From Campylobacter sp. (GTDB lineage: Bacteria > Campylobacterota > Campylobacteria > Campylobacterales > Campylobacteraceae), in assembly GCF_019423325.1 (NCBI RefSeq), contig NZ_JAHZBQ010000001.1, forward strand, positions 620,001-684,000: a stretch of 64,000 nucleotides of DNA, read 5' to 3'. The position numbers and the translations under genes were made by a program. Below are positions 36,298-46,170 of this stretch, one piece after another (position 1 is the first letter of the stretch; each line of letters opens with the position of its first letter). The notes beneath the pieces were generated by a model. The model had not been told where the DNA came from. It saw nothing but the letters and a program-made list of their open reading frames with translations, and searched no databases.

Positions 36298-37395
36298 TTA
36301 ACCCGCGTTTTTGACGTTGCCGTATTTGAAATACGCTGCGCATGCGCCTTCGCTTGAGACCATACACGATCCTATCGGGTTTTGCGGCGTGCAGTTCTTG
36401 CCGAAGACCTTGCAATCATAGGGGCTTTTTTTGCCGCGTAAAATTTCGCCGCAGATACAGGCCTTGCTCTCGGGCGCGCTCTGTACGCTGCAATCAAACT
36501 GTACCCTGGCATCCAGCGCCGCGTACTGCGGGCGCAACTTCATGCCGCTTTTTGGAATTTCGCCGAGCCCTCGCCACGGAAAATCGCAAATTTCAAAATA
36601 TTTATCTATCAAATCTTGCGCTTTTTGGTTGCCGCCCTCTTTTACGACGCGCTCGTATTCGTTGAAAACCTCGTAGGTGCCGGCGTTTTGCTGCTCCACC
36701 AAATTTAACACGCCCGCCATTATGTCAAGCGGCTCAAATCCGCTTACGGCGATCGGCTTTTTGTAATCGCGCGCTATGCTTTCGTAGACCTTCGCGCCGG
36801 TGATCACGCTTACGTGGCTAGGCCCTAAAAACGCGTCTATCTGCACGTCCGCGTCGTCTAAGATCGCTCGCACGGGCGCTGGCACCGTAACGTGGTTGAT
36901 GTGAAAAAAGAGATTTTTTAGCCCCAAGCTTAGCGCCTTATCGATCAGTACGGCGCTCATCGGCGTTGTCGTCTCAAAGCCGATCGCAAAAAATATCACC
37001 GTTTTTTGCGGATTTTCCTGCGCGATCTTTATGCAATCAAGCGGGCTATAAAGCGCCCTGATGTCGTGCCCCTCGCTGCGCAGCTTCTGCAAGCTCGTGC
37101 GAGAGCCGGGCACACGCAGCATGTCTGCTAGAGTGCAAAAAATACTCTGCGGTATCGCGGCGAGCTTGATCGCCTCGTCAATGCGACTGCGCGGCATCAC
37201 GCACACCGGACAGCCGGGGCCGTGGATAAATTTGATATTTTTGCCGACCAGGCTCGGAAGGCCGAATTTCATGATCGAGTGCGTGTGTCCGCCGCAAATC
37301 TCCATGATGTTTAGCGGCTTTTTGCTTTTGGAAATTATCAGCTTGCTAATCGCTAAAATCAGCTCCTTATCCCTAAAATCCTTGATTAGATCCAT
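36298..37395 (-). CDS. hypD: Hydrogenase maturation protein HypD
   Basis: 365-aa Fe-S scaffold that, with HypC, assembles the Fe(CN)2CO unit. Motifs are CGGHTHSIMKFGL near 34-46, FIHGPGCPVCVMP, GFETTTPMSA and the C-terminal cysteine cluster of the [4Fe-4S] site (CSVQSAPESKACICGEI, CKVFGKNCTP). Length is normal and there is no low-complexity insertion, in contrast to hypA, hypE and hypF. Gene order hypB-C-D-E-A on the minus strand. Confidence 0.94.
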   Translation of the reverse strand: MDLIKDFRDKELILAISKLIISKSKKPLNIMEICGGHTHSIMKFGLPSLVGKNIKFIHGPGCPVCVMPRSRIDEAIKLAAIPQSIFCTLADMLRVPGSRTSLQKLRSEGHDIRALYSPLDCIKIAQENPQKTVIFFAIGFETTTPMSAVLIDKALSLGLKNLFFHINHVTVPAPVRAILDDADVQIDAFLGPSHVSVITGAKVYESIARDYKKPIAVSGFEPLDIMAGVLNLVEQQNAGTYEVFNEYERVVKEGGNQKAQDLIDKYFEICDFPWRGLGEIPKSGMKLRPQYAALDARVQFDCSVQSAPESKACICGEILRGKKSPYDCKVFGKNCTPQNPIGSCMVSSEGACAAYFKYGNVKNAG

Positions 37396-37429
37396 TATTT
37401 ACCTTAAATTTTACGGGTTTGCAAGCGTT

Positions 37430-37711
37430 TTAGTTTTCTGCGCCGGTTTTCGGCTCCATGCTTTCATACACCAAGCCCTCTTCCGCCCTCATCTGCTTTG
37501 CGATCTGCTCGTAAATTTCGATACTCTCCTTCGCTCGCTGCGTATCGATCTTCTCCATCGCAAAGCCCACGTGGATCAGCACGTACTCCCCTACCGTCGC
37601 TGGCTCGGGAAGCAGATCCAAGCTCACGCCGCGGCGCACGCCCAGAGTCTCCACGGTCGCGAAATTATTTTCGTCAATCGAGATGATTTTTGAAGGGATT
37701 GAAAGACACAT
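37430..37711 (-). CDS. hypC: Hydrogenase maturation chaperone HypC
   Basis: 93 aa from ATG 37711 (MCLSIPSKII), where Cys2 is the essential residue that binds the iron unit and the hydrogenase precursor. The start overlaps the hypB stop by one base (TAATG). A longer in-frame start at 37750 would bury Cys2 and is rejected. GEYVLIHVGFAMEKID matches the family beta-barrel end. Confidence 0.93.
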   Translation of the reverse strand: MCLSIPSKIISIDENNFATVETLGVRRGVSLDLLPEPATVGEYVLIHVGFAMEKIDTQRAKESIEIYEQIAKQMRAEEGLVYESMEPKTGAEN

Positions 37712-38538
37712 TAACGAAATTCCTTCTTGTATTGTAGGAATTTCAGCCATTTCTCCACGCCCTCGCCGCTTTTACTATCAAGCGCGATGACGTCGGCTTT
37801 CGGATTGAGTTTGTGCACTTCGCGCACTACCTCCTCCATATCGAAGTCAAAATGCGGTAACAGCGCGGTTTTAGTGATTACGACGCAGTCTGCGCGACGA
37901 AATATCACGGGGTATTTTGCGATTTTATCGCTGCCCTCGGGTACGCTTAGAAGCACCACGTTCAGGTGCGCACCCACGTCAAATGCCGCCGGGCAGACGA
38001 GGTTTCCGACGTTTTCTATGAAAACCAGATCCAAATTTTTAGTATCGATATGATGAAGACCCTCGTGAACCATAAAGGCATCCAGATGGCAGGTCTCGCC
38101 GGTGCTAATCTGATGGGCCTGTGCGCCCGCTTTTATGATGCGATCGGCGTCGCGGTTGGTCTCCAGGTCGCCCTCGATGACGCCGATTTTAAATTTGCCG
38201 CTTTTGATAGTGGCCTCAAGTAGCGTAGTCTTGCCGCTACCGGGGCTCGACATCAAATTTAAGCATAAAATTTTATCCTCGTCAAAATGAGCTCTGTTGT
38301 GAGCGGCCTCCTCGTCGTTGGCGCTTAAAATTTTACTCATCACCTCGATCGTCTTGGCGTCGCTAATAGCGACATTTGCGTGGACGTGATCGTGCGCGTC
38401 GTGCTCGTGATCGATCCCCGCCTCGTGCATATGAGCGTGGGAGTGGACGGTGCCGTCCGCGTGGGTGTGGAGATGCTCGTGCGAATGAGCACCCGCCTCG
38501 TGAGTATGGCCTACTGAACAGCCGCAATCTTTACACAT
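37711..38538 (-). CDS. hypB: Hydrogenase nickel GTPase HypB
   Basis: 275-aa SIMIBI GTPase that drives nickel delivery. MCKDCGC at the N-terminus holds a high-affinity metal site. A His-rich stretch (about 11-53, 16 His by count) can store nickel. P-loop SSPGSGKTT is at about 97-105, the metal/switch region GDLETNRDADRI follows, and NLVCPAAFDVG and a base-binding VITKTALL are present. First gene of the hypBCDEA group, preceded by a 764-bp spacer that separates it from nikR. Confidence 0.94.
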   Translation of the reverse strand: MCKDCGCSVGHTHEAGAHSHEHLHTHADGTVHSHAHMHEAGIDHEHDAHDHVHANVAISDAKTIEVMSKILSANDEEAAHNRAHFDEDKILCLNLMSSPGSGKTTLLEATIKSGKFKIGVIEGDLETNRDADRIIKAGAQAHQISTGETCHLDAFMVHEGLHHIDTKNLDLVFIENVGNLVCPAAFDVGAHLNVVLLSVPEGSDKIAKYPVIFRRADCVVITKTALLPHFDFDMEEVVREVHKLNPKADVIALDSKSGEGVEKWLKFLQYKKEFR

Positions 38539-39302
38539 TTTTTATCCTTGGAAAATAAATTTTGCGCGTAAAATACCACGTTTTTGCTTTAAGCTGCGTA
38601 AATTTGATAAATTTTATATCGAAGTGCAAAATTTTATGAAATTTAATGAGGCTTGAAATTTACGCGCTTTAGTTTTATCTAAATTTTATGCGTTGTTTAC
38701 AAAGACTCAACGCAAAATTTAAAGCTAGCGAGCAAAGACGCTGCTTTAAATTTAATCGTCTGCTCGTAGACTGCAAGTCGCACGGCGTAAATTTAGGGCT
38801 TGCGCGGCTTTGCAGCGGCTCAAAACAATAAAAAGTCGCCGTAGATAGAAGCGCGAAATTCAGGGCTTGCGAGCTGATTTTACCGGCGCTCTACAATCTC
38901 GCGCGTGCTCTACGGCGTGGTGAATATCAACGTGGCGGCCGTTTTCATATCGATTTTGCGCTAGCTCGGCTTTACAAATACGGCACTAAAGCGCGACCCT
39001 TATAAAATTTAGTCGCGAGCTGCGCCGATCTTGCGCCAGTGCGTAAATTTCAACCCGCGGCAAGAGCGCTTTTGATTAAAATTTCTAAATTTCACGCTAG
39101 CGCTCGCCGCGGCTAAATTTAAACAAACTTTGCTGCCGCCTAACGCAGACGCTACGTTTAAATTTTAAATTTTACTACGCGACCGCAAAATTGTTCTTCG
39201 CAACTCGCAAAAGTCGCGCAGCCTGCGTTTAAATTTAGAAGCGCACGAATAGAAACGCGAAAATTTAGCGCGACGCGCTGTTTTTAAAAATGCGTAAAAG
39301 CC
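38539..39302. other. 764-bp spacer between hypB and nikR, RAATTY-rich
   Basis: No gene is supported. AAATTT, AAATTC and GAAATTT motifs occur throughout. The hypBCDEA promoter should be near 38560-38640, where TATAAAATTT-like stretches are present, but no clear -35/-10 pair or NikR operator could be picked. Confidence 0.5.
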
Positions 39303-39734
39303 CTACGCCTCGGTGATGACCGCATTTACGAGCTTGGAAAATTTCACCCCTTTTAGCGCGCCGATTTTGGCGCTGAGCTGCTCGATCTTTGAAATTTTAT
39401 CCCGCATCGTGATCTCCTCGAAGCAGTGGCGCTCGTCGATGTGGAAGTGGCTGGTACTGATGATGGTGACGTTTGCGTGGTGCTCGATCTCTACGAGCTG
39501 CTCGATCAGATCGCTTTGGTGATGATCATACGCGATGCAAAGCACGCCCACGCAGTCCTCGTCGCTATCTCCGTGAAGCACGCCCTCGACCATCTTTTCG
39601 CGGATCAGATCGCGGATAAACTCGCTGCGGCTTAGGTATTGCTTGGCGCGCACCATCTCATCGAGATCCTCAAAAAGCTTCGTCGGCAGCGAAATGCTAA
39701 ATCTTACGGCGCTCTCTTTTTCCTCTTTTTTCAT
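39303..39734 (-). CDS. nikR: Nickel-responsive regulator NikR
   Basis: 143-aa ribbon-helix-helix repressor (AVRFSISLPTKLFEDLDEMV, then SRSEFIRDLIREKM) with a C-terminal ACT-like tetramer domain. Nickel ligands expected at His85, His96, His98 and Cys104 are present (EIEHH, SHFHIDERHC). It senses nickel and represses or activates transport and hydrogenase genes. It sits between hypF/hyd and hypB, a natural position for regulation of both. Confidence 0.93.
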   Translation of the reverse strand: MKKEEKESAVRFSISLPTKLFEDLDEMVRAKQYLSRSEFIRDLIREKMVEGVLHGDSDEDCVGVLCIAYDHHQSDLIEQLVEIEHHANVTIISTSHFHIDERHCFEEITMRDKISKIEQLSAKIGALKGVKFSKLVNAVITEA

Positions 39735-40011
39735 AGTTTCCCCCTATTTAGCGTATTTTGAACGTAATTTTACCGAAATTCCGCTCAAATTTCATCTAGG
39801 TTTAAATTATTTTGAAATTTAATCGCCCCCCTGCTTTAAATTTTGCTCGTGCTTTGGAATTCTGCCCGCTCGCGCAGAAATTTCGCAAAAATTTCACGCC
39901 GCGATTTGTAAAAATTTTGAAGTGAAATTTTAAATCTGCTTCGTTTTCGTTGGTCTTAAACGAGCTGCACCGCACGCAACAAGGGCTTCTGCATACAGCG
40001 CAAATTCTACC

Positions 40012-43000
40012 TTAGCGCGAAATTTCGCTTAGATACGCCGCGAGCTGTCCGTATGCGATACCGCTGTCGTTGCAAGGAACGGCGCGGTTTAGATGAAATT
40101 TGATGCCCCGTGCGCGCAGCTTTGCGCACGTAAGATTTAGCAGTGTGGCGTTTTGAAAGACTCCGCCGCTTAGCACGACCTCGAGCCCGAAGCCCTCCGC
40201 AAACTCTGCGATGAAGTTTGCCAAGCCGTTTATAAATTTCGTCGCAGCCAAACGCGGCTCATCGCTTAAAGCCTGTAAAAACGCCTCTTCATAATCGATC
40301 ACGTAGCATTCGCCCCCAAGGCTCGGCGCGCAAGCTTCGTTTTGCGGAATTTGATCCGCATCGGCGGCGTTTTTGCTTTCAGAATTTATTAAATTTAGAG
40401 CGGACGTTTGCTCTATAGAATTTACGGCGACGTTTGCATTCTTTTCACCGCCGCCTGCGATGTTTCGAGCCGCCCACTCAAGCCAGTCTTTGCTCGCCGC
40501 ATCGCCCTCAAGCTCTTTAAAATCGCCTCGCAACGCGCAGCTGTTTTTGGCGCCGCTATGACTTTGCGCATTCAGACCGCCCTGCCCCGCTTCGCGCTGT
40601 GTTTCGTGCCGTAAATCATCGGCGCTCCGCTGCTGCGAAGAGAAATACGGCGCGTTTTGGATAAAATTTTCGCCCGCTTTTTTCAACCTAAATTTATAGC
40701 TTTGCTCGCAGCCCTGGATGTATAGGTTTTCAAGTCGCATGCCCGCCTCGCCGTCAAAGCTGACTGCTCGCAGGTCGCAGATCACCGCCGCAAACGCGTC
40801 GAATAGCCGCCCTAGCGAGCTTGAGCGGACGGCACGCGGCGCGATTTTTTCTAAATTTGCCACTTCGCTTGCGCTAAATTTTGCCAAAAACTCGCGCGCA
40901 GCGCCCTTTGTATTAAATTTAAATACGAGCGCGAGCGCAAGTTTGTAGATGTTTTTGATCGCATTCTCGCCGCTGATAAGCGCGATTTCGTCAAATTTCG
41001 CGACGCGTCGGTAGCCGCGCGGATCAAAGACCATCACCTCGCCGCCCCAGATCGTGTCGTCCGTGCCGTAGCCGGTACCGTCGAAGCAAAAGCCGAGGTA
41101 TTTTTTGCCGCTAAAAAGAAGATCATTTTGCGCCAGATTCGATACCAGATGCGCGAAATGGTGTTGGTAGCGCACCACGGGGTATCCGCGCTGCTCAAAA
41201 AATCGCGTGTGCGAAAACTGCGGGTGCAGATCCGCGATGACGGCGTCGAATTTCAGCTCGTAGGCGCGCACGAACATATCCAAAAGCGCGAAAAATCGCT
41301 CATTCGTGGCGACATTTTTAAGATCGCCGATGTAGGGCGAGATGAAAATTTGCCCGTCTTTGTAGATTGCAAACTGATTTTTAAGCTCCGCTCCGAGCGC
41401 CAGGAAAGTGCCTTTGGTGCGGAATTTGCTAGGGAAAATTTTTGGATTCATTCCGCGAGATGTTCGCAAAAACAGCGCGCGATCCAAAGCGTCCGCTTCG
41501 GCGGAAAGATTTGTGTAGTTCGCTAAATTTGCAGTGTTTGCGGATTTTGCGGCGTCTACGAGATTTACAGCGCTTGCGAGATTTGCTAGACCTGCGGCGC
41601 GGGCGGATTTCGTCTCGCAGTCAGAATTTATTTCGGCGGCGGAATTTTCATTAAAATTTTGCGGCGCGGTAAGGGTTTGTGCGTCCGCGGAATTCATCAC
41701 GGAATTCTGCGCTAGAATGGAATTTTGCACGAAATTTTCGGTCTTGGCGCAGGTCGGAAGCGGTGCGGAAATTTTACCAGAGCTATGAGCCGTTTTTGAA
41801 CCGGACGCCGAAGCACGCGCCTCAAACTGCGGCAAAAAGGCGATGCTATCGTCGCTCGGCGTTAAAATTTCGCGATTATTGTCCAGGTAAAACGAGATGA
41901 CGCCGCCCAGCTTCTCGCGCAGCTGCTCGCTGCTAAAAATAATGGGCTCGCCGCTTATATTGGCGCTAGTAGCGATGATCGGGCGATCAAAGTATTCAAA
42001 AAGCAGCAGATGCACGCCGGTGTTGGCTAGGAAAATGCCGATTTTATTAAGGTTCGGCGCCACGCTTTGAGCGATAAAAATCGCGCCTGCTCTAAAAATC
42101 GCCGAAAAGCTTGCGGGCAAACGCACGAAATCGCCCTCGCTATCGGAATGGGCGCCGCGCGCGTCCGCCATGCACGCCTGTGCAGAGCATGAGTCTTGCG
42201 AATTTATCGTCTGTTGCGGACTCGGCTCGCTCGGCGAGCGCTGCAAATCTGCCTTATTTGCAGCGTGTCGCAAGCCCTCCATATTCGCCGAATTTTGCGA
42301 AATAGACTCGTCCGTCGCAAGCCAAAAATCAGACTTCTTCGCCGCGCATTGCAAGTCTTGGCTATCCGCTGCGGACTGTAAATTTAAATCATTAGCTGTA
42401 TGTCGCAGCTTTAGCTCGCCTTCTGCTTGCGGCGAGTTCAAATTTTTAGCCGCGTACTGCAAATCAGACCCATTCGATGCGCGTTCTAGCTCGTTTTCTG
42501 CGCTCCGCGAGTCGCCCGCAATCGACGCATCGCAGGCGAAATTACGGCGCGTCGTTTTGCTGAAAATTTGCGCACTCTGTAATATTCCCTGCTCCGCGCA
42601 ATTTTCAGCGCTTTGCGTACTAAAATTTTGTTCCACAGAATTGCGTAAATTTTGTAACGCAGAGCCCTGCTCTTGCGCCGATTCTTCTTGCTCGCCAGTA
42701 AATTTCGGCGACATAGGATTTTTGCTTTGCGCTTTTAAATTTTGCGTACCGAAATCCGCCGCAAAGCCCGCCTCTGTGCGCCAAACAAACTCGCGCTTTT
42801 TTAAAATCACGATCGGCTTGACGTTACAGTCTATCAGCGCCTCTTCCTCTGCGCTTAGGCTCGCTGCGCGCCATGCCTGCGCTGCATCGCGACACATGAT
42901 CGCAAAAGGCTTGCTCGGGCGTTTTTTGAGCGTTCGCAGCATGCGTACCGCGCGCTCGTTCGTCGCATCGCAGACGATGTGAAAGCCGCCCATTCCCTTG

Positions 43001-44247
43001 ATCGCGCCGATCTGCCCGCGCCGTAAAAGCTCCGCCGTGCGCGCTATCGCATCCTCGCCGCTAGATAAAATTTCGCCGTCCGCGCCGCATAAAAACAGCT
43101 GCGGGCCGCAGTGCGGGCAGGAGATCGGCTCGGCGTGATAGCGGCGCGTGAGCGGGTCCGTGTATTCGCCGCGGCAAAACTCGCACATCTCAAACTCCCT
43201 CATCGTGGTGTTTGCGCGGTCATACGGCAGCGCGGCGATGATGCTAAGGCGCGGGCCGCAATCGGTGCAGTTGATAAAAGGATAATGAAAGCGCGGATTT
43301 TGCGGGTCGTAAAACTCTTTTTTACACTGATCGCAGATCGCAAAATCGGGCAGGATCGGGTTAAATTTACGCCCCTCTTTGGATTGCGTGATCTTAAAAT
43401 CAGTAAAATTTTGCGCAAAATCTTGTGTATTAATATCTGCGCGAATAATCCTATCGATTCGGCAAAGCGGCGGCGCCTCGCTGCGAAGGCGCTGCTCGAA
43501 AATTTTTAAAATTTCTTCTTCGCGCAGATCTTGCTCGGCGTTTTGCGGATTGCGTTTAAAGCTCTGTAAATCCCCCTTCGCGCCTTGCAAGTCGCGCTTA
43601 ATATTTTGCAAGCCTTGCGGCGATTCATTCTGCGACATACCGCGCTGCTGCGACGAATTTTGCACGACGAAATTTTGATCCGACGAAGCGGGCAAAATAG
43701 AGCCCTGCTCGTTTAGATCAATCTCGAATAAGTTTGGTAAAAATTTCTCGCTCGCTGTGGCTTGCAAATCTCTCGTCAAATCATGCGGCAAACTCGTCAA
43801 ATCATGCGGCAAACTCGTCAAATCAGGCAGGTTTGCTAAATCGTTTGCTAGATCACGTAGCGAGCCGGCCGAATCGTTCGGTAAGTTCGGTGCGATTTGC
43901 GGCGAAATGGAGCTTCCGCTTAAATTTGAGCTCGTAAAATTTAGTGACGAGCTTGCGGCTTCGTTAGAATCCGACTCGGCAGAATTTAAAGACCGAGCAG
44001 CTGATAACGATACTTTCTGTGCTTGATTTTCGTTAAAATTGGGTTGATCGAAATTTAAATGGGCGAAATTTTTATCGACTGAGTTCTGTTGCGCCCCAAA
44101 AATGTCTGCGCAAACGATGATTTTAACGCCCTCGCCGTCGTTATAAACTTCGCCTTTCAGCCCCAAATCCACGGCGAGCTTGTAGACGAACGGGCGAAAC
44201 CCGACCCCCTGCACCGCTCCGAAAACCTCAAATTTAGCCGCTTTCAT
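40012..44247 (-). CDS. hypF: Carbamoyltransferase HypF with four giant low-complexity insertions
   Basis: HypF makes the carbamoyl-AMP used by HypE. All domains are present: acylphosphatase (about 1-48, GAVQGVGFRPF), two zinc-finger motifs (about 305-385, CDQCKKEF, CTDCGPR, CEFCRGEY, CPHCGP), YrdC-like adenylation domain (about 398-486 and 707-808) and Kae1-like transferase (about 920-1411, FDGTGYGTDDTIWGG, VVLSGGVFQNATLL). They are interrupted at about 50-243, 487-706, 809-920 and 1190-1310 by Asn/Ser/Gln/Ala-rich filler (NFAQN, EQNFSTQSAEN). Removing these about 650 residues leaves about 760, the usual HypF length. No frameshift is seen. Confidence 0.92.
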   Translation of the reverse strand: MKAAKFEVFGAVQGVGFRPFVYKLAVDLGLKGEVYNDGEGVKIIVCADIFGAQQNSVDKNFAHLNFDQPNFNENQAQKVSLSAARSLNSAESDSNEAASSSLNFTSSNLSGSSISPQIAPNLPNDSAGSLRDLANDLANLPDLTSLPHDLTSLPHDLTRDLQATASEKFLPNLFEIDLNEQGSILPASSDQNFVVQNSSQQRGMSQNESPQGLQNIKRDLQGAKGDLQSFKRNPQNAEQDLREEEILKIFEQRLRSEAPPLCRIDRIIRADINTQDFAQNFTDFKITQSKEGRKFNPILPDFAICDQCKKEFYDPQNPRFHYPFINCTDCGPRLSIIAALPYDRANTTMREFEMCEFCRGEYTDPLTRRYHAEPISCPHCGPQLFLCGADGEILSSGEDAIARTAELLRRGQIGAIKGMGGFHIVCDATNERAVRMLRTLKKRPSKPFAIMCRDAAQAWRAASLSAEEEALIDCNVKPIVILKKREFVWRTEAGFAADFGTQNLKAQSKNPMSPKFTGEQEESAQEQGSALQNLRNSVEQNFSTQSAENCAEQGILQSAQIFSKTTRRNFACDASIAGDSRSAENELERASNGSDLQYAAKNLNSPQAEGELKLRHTANDLNLQSAADSQDLQCAAKKSDFWLATDESISQNSANMEGLRHAANKADLQRSPSEPSPQQTINSQDSCSAQACMADARGAHSDSEGDFVRLPASFSAIFRAGAIFIAQSVAPNLNKIGIFLANTGVHLLLFEYFDRPIIATSANISGEPIIFSSEQLREKLGGVISFYLDNNREILTPSDDSIAFLPQFEARASASGSKTAHSSGKISAPLPTCAKTENFVQNSILAQNSVMNSADAQTLTAPQNFNENSAAEINSDCETKSARAAGLANLASAVNLVDAAKSANTANLANYTNLSAEADALDRALFLRTSRGMNPKIFPSKFRTKGTFLALGAELKNQFAIYKDGQIFISPYIGDLKNVATNERFFALLDMFVRAYELKFDAVIADLHPQFSHTRFFEQRGYPVVRYQHHFAHLVSNLAQNDLLFSGKKYLGFCFDGTGYGTDDTIWGGEVMVFDPRGYRRVAKFDEIALISGENAIKNIYKLALALVFKFNTKGAAREFLAKFSASEVANLEKIAPRAVRSSSLGRLFDAFAAVICDLRAVSFDGEAGMRLENLYIQGCEQSYKFRLKKAGENFIQNAPYFSSQQRSADDLRHETQREAGQGGLNAQSHSGAKNSCALRGDFKELEGDAASKDWLEWAARNIAGGGEKNANVAVNSIEQTSALNLINSESKNAADADQIPQNEACAPSLGGECYVIDYEEAFLQALSDEPRLAATKFINGLANFIAEFAEGFGLEVVLSGGVFQNATLLNLTCAKLRARGIKFHLNRAVPCNDSGIAYGQLAAYLSEISR
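43772..43825 (-). repeat. hypF: 21-bp tandem repeat inside hypF insertion 1
   Basis: Two perfect 21-bp units (43772-43792, 43793-43813) and a partial third (to 43825), starting CTCGTCAAATCATGCGGCAA on the plus strand. It encodes LTSLPHD repeats and keeps frame, showing that the insertion grows by in-frame duplication. Confidence 0.85.
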
Positions 44248-44257
44248 GTATGTGCTT

Positions 44258-44521
44258 TCATAAATTGCGCGCCGCAGGAGCTATTTTGCAAGCAAGTTGC
44301 GCTCGCAGCGGGCGGATAAAGCGTTCCGGACGCTGCAAAATGTGCTCTAAATTTAATAAAATTTGATCCTTTGCTTCCGCGCTCTTTACCGCTTTTTTGA
44401 AATTTCGCGCGATCTCGTTTGCGCTAAGCTTAGCCCGTATGGCGCAGCTATCGGCACCGCAATGCCCGCGCAACTCGCTGTTTTGCGGATAAGGCTTTGA
44501 AGCTTTGCCAAAAATACGCAT
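44258..44521 (-). CDS. Small ORF between hydE-like gene and hypF
   Basis: 87-aa frame that fits neatly between its neighbours (11-bp gaps on each side). Sequence includes ELRGHCGADSCAIRAKLSAN and is basic at the C-terminus, with no signal peptide or known motif. The ribosome site is weak (GGGCAT). Its position in the hyd operon argues for a real gene, perhaps an accessory hydrogenase protein, but I do not recognise it. Confidence 0.4.
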   Translation of the reverse strand: MRIFGKASKPYPQNSELRGHCGADSCAIRAKLSANEIARNFKKAVKSAEAKDQILLNLEHILQRPERFIRPLRAQLACKIAPAARNL

Positions 44522-44532
44522 ATATGCCCAAT

Positions 44533-46170
44533 CTAGCGAGCTTGAAGCGTGAATTCGTCGCTAAAACTCGCGTCAAAATTTTTGCAAAGTTTAAGCATTA
44601 AATCCGCGAATTTGCGTCCGCCAAACATCGCGCCGCCGAAGATCAAAACGTCAAAATCCTCTTTGCGCTCATCCGCCAGATCGCTTAAAAAATAGCCCAA
44701 ACTATCGAAAAATCCGAACGCAAACAGCTTCTCATTGGCGCCTGCGAGCGCATAGCTCATCGCCGAACGCAAAATTTTATCCGCTTGCACGCAGCCGCGC
44801 TCGTCCGTGCAAAAATCAAGCCGCACCCCTTTGCCGCCCGCAAAATCCTCCGCAGCCGCCGTCAAAAACGCCGCATCGCGCCCCCAGATAAGCTGCGCGG
44901 CGACACTAAAGATGCTGTGAAATCCCGCGTTTGCGCTTTTTAAAATTTCATCGATTTTCGCGGCGCCTACGTCAAATTTGGCGCTAAAATTTTCAAGCAG
45001 CTTAGCGCCCGTTTCGTCGGCGCAAATTTGCGCCTTAAGCTCGTCAAAACTGCGCGGCAGATCAAATTTAAGCAGAATTTTTTTGGAGCTTTCGCTATAA
45101 ATTGCGATCTCATCGTCCGCGCCCACGCCCAAAAAGCAGCGCAAAACCCGTTTTTTAGGATCATCTAAAAGCCCCTTTTCGCGGCACGTAAGCGCAAAAA
45201 GAGCGGAGTTTTTGTCCTTTGAGTTTTTCAGATAAGCGCTTGCGGCGTCGCTTAAAAAGTCCTCGTTTTGCACGATCAAAAAGCCGTTTTGCAGCGGCGC
45301 GACCTTAAAAATTTTATCTTTCTGCGCCGCGCTTTCGCATTTTGCGCTTAAAAAATAGATCCCGTCGCTTGCCAAAGCGCGCCCCAGCGCAAACAGGAAT
45401 ATGTCGCCCGCAAGCTTTACGTCAAAAAATTTAGGCGCGTCCTCGTGGTTTTTTCTAAAGATCGCATTGGTTTTCAGGCTTATGAGCGGCTTTTCAAAGG
45501 CTGCGAGCGCGATTTTACTCTTTTCGTCGCTCACAAAAATCCCATCCAGCGCCCCCACCCCTGCGGCTATTAGAAAATCGGCGCTAAAATCCACGTCCGC
45601 CTTGAGCATGAAAGTTGCGCCGCCGCGCTCGATCTGCACCTGCCTTGCGTGAAGCAAGCTTAGACGGCAAAGCTCCAACAAGCGGGCGAAATTTTCCCTG
45701 CTTACCGCTTCAAATTTGCCGTCATGAAGTACGCCGGCGCCGCTTATTATTTCGAATTCATTTTGGGAGGGCTCGGAGTGAGCGAGGTATTCTTTCATCA
45801 CTCGCGGAGTGAAGTTATTAAATCTAGCGGTGTTGTGGGCGTTTGAAATTTCATCCTCTAAAAATTTACTTATATCGCCCGAGGAGGTATCTTCAAACGT
45901 GCCGTTAAATTTCAGCGTTTTTGCTTCGGCGCCGTCCTCGTCCACCACGCGCACGGAGGATTTTGCCAAAAATATGGAGTTTGGAATCAGAGGCATCGCC
46001 TCGTCGCTAAATTTTAAAATTTCATCCTCGCCGCCGCGCACGAAAAGGCTTATTAAGTTCGCCTCTTTTTTCAGGTAAAACTCCAGCGCGCTTTTGCGAG
46101 CATAAAACAGCAAGAAGTGCGCTATCAGCGCGTTTTCATTAAGGTAGTTAAACTCATATGATACTATCAT
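44533..46170 (-). CDS. HydE-like hydrogenase accessory protein
   Basis: 545 aa from ATG 46170, with AGGGGGCGAG just upstream; a frame extension to 46245 runs inside hydD and is unlikely. Its position after hydD matches hydE of Helicobacter and Wolinella hydrogenase operons, whose product is needed for hydrogenase activity. The C-terminal half (VAAQLIWGRDAAFL, DVLIFGGAMFGGRKFADLML) resembles a degenerate Kae1/HypF-like fold by eye. It overlaps the hydD stop by 17 bases. The function call rests mainly on context. Confidence 0.6.
   Translation of the reverse strand: MIVSYEFNYLNENALIAHFLLFYARKSALEFYLKKEANLISLFVRGGEDEILKFSDEAMPLIPNSIFLAKSSVRVVDEDGAEAKTLKFNGTFEDTSSGDISKFLEDEISNAHNTARFNNFTPRVMKEYLAHSEPSQNEFEIISGAGVLHDGKFEAVSRENFARLLELCRLSLLHARQVQIERGGATFMLKADVDFSADFLIAAGVGALDGIFVSDEKSKIALAAFEKPLISLKTNAIFRKNHEDAPKFFDVKLAGDIFLFALGRALASDGIYFLSAKCESAAQKDKIFKVAPLQNGFLIVQNEDFLSDAASAYLKNSKDKNSALFALTCREKGLLDDPKKRVLRCFLGVGADDEIAIYSESSKKILLKFDLPRSFDELKAQICADETGAKLLENFSAKFDVGAAKIDEILKSANAGFHSIFSVAAQLIWGRDAAFLTAAAEDFAGGKGVRLDFCTDERGCVQADKILRSAMSYALAGANEKLFAFGFFDSLGYFLSDLADERKEDFDVLIFGGAMFGGRKFADLMLKLCKNFDASFSDEFTLQAR

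Noticed and set aside
42170..42982. 270-codon plus-strand frame opposite hypF
   Set aside because: Antisense of the hypF low-complexity insertion; Cys/Ser/Phe-rich and without family features.
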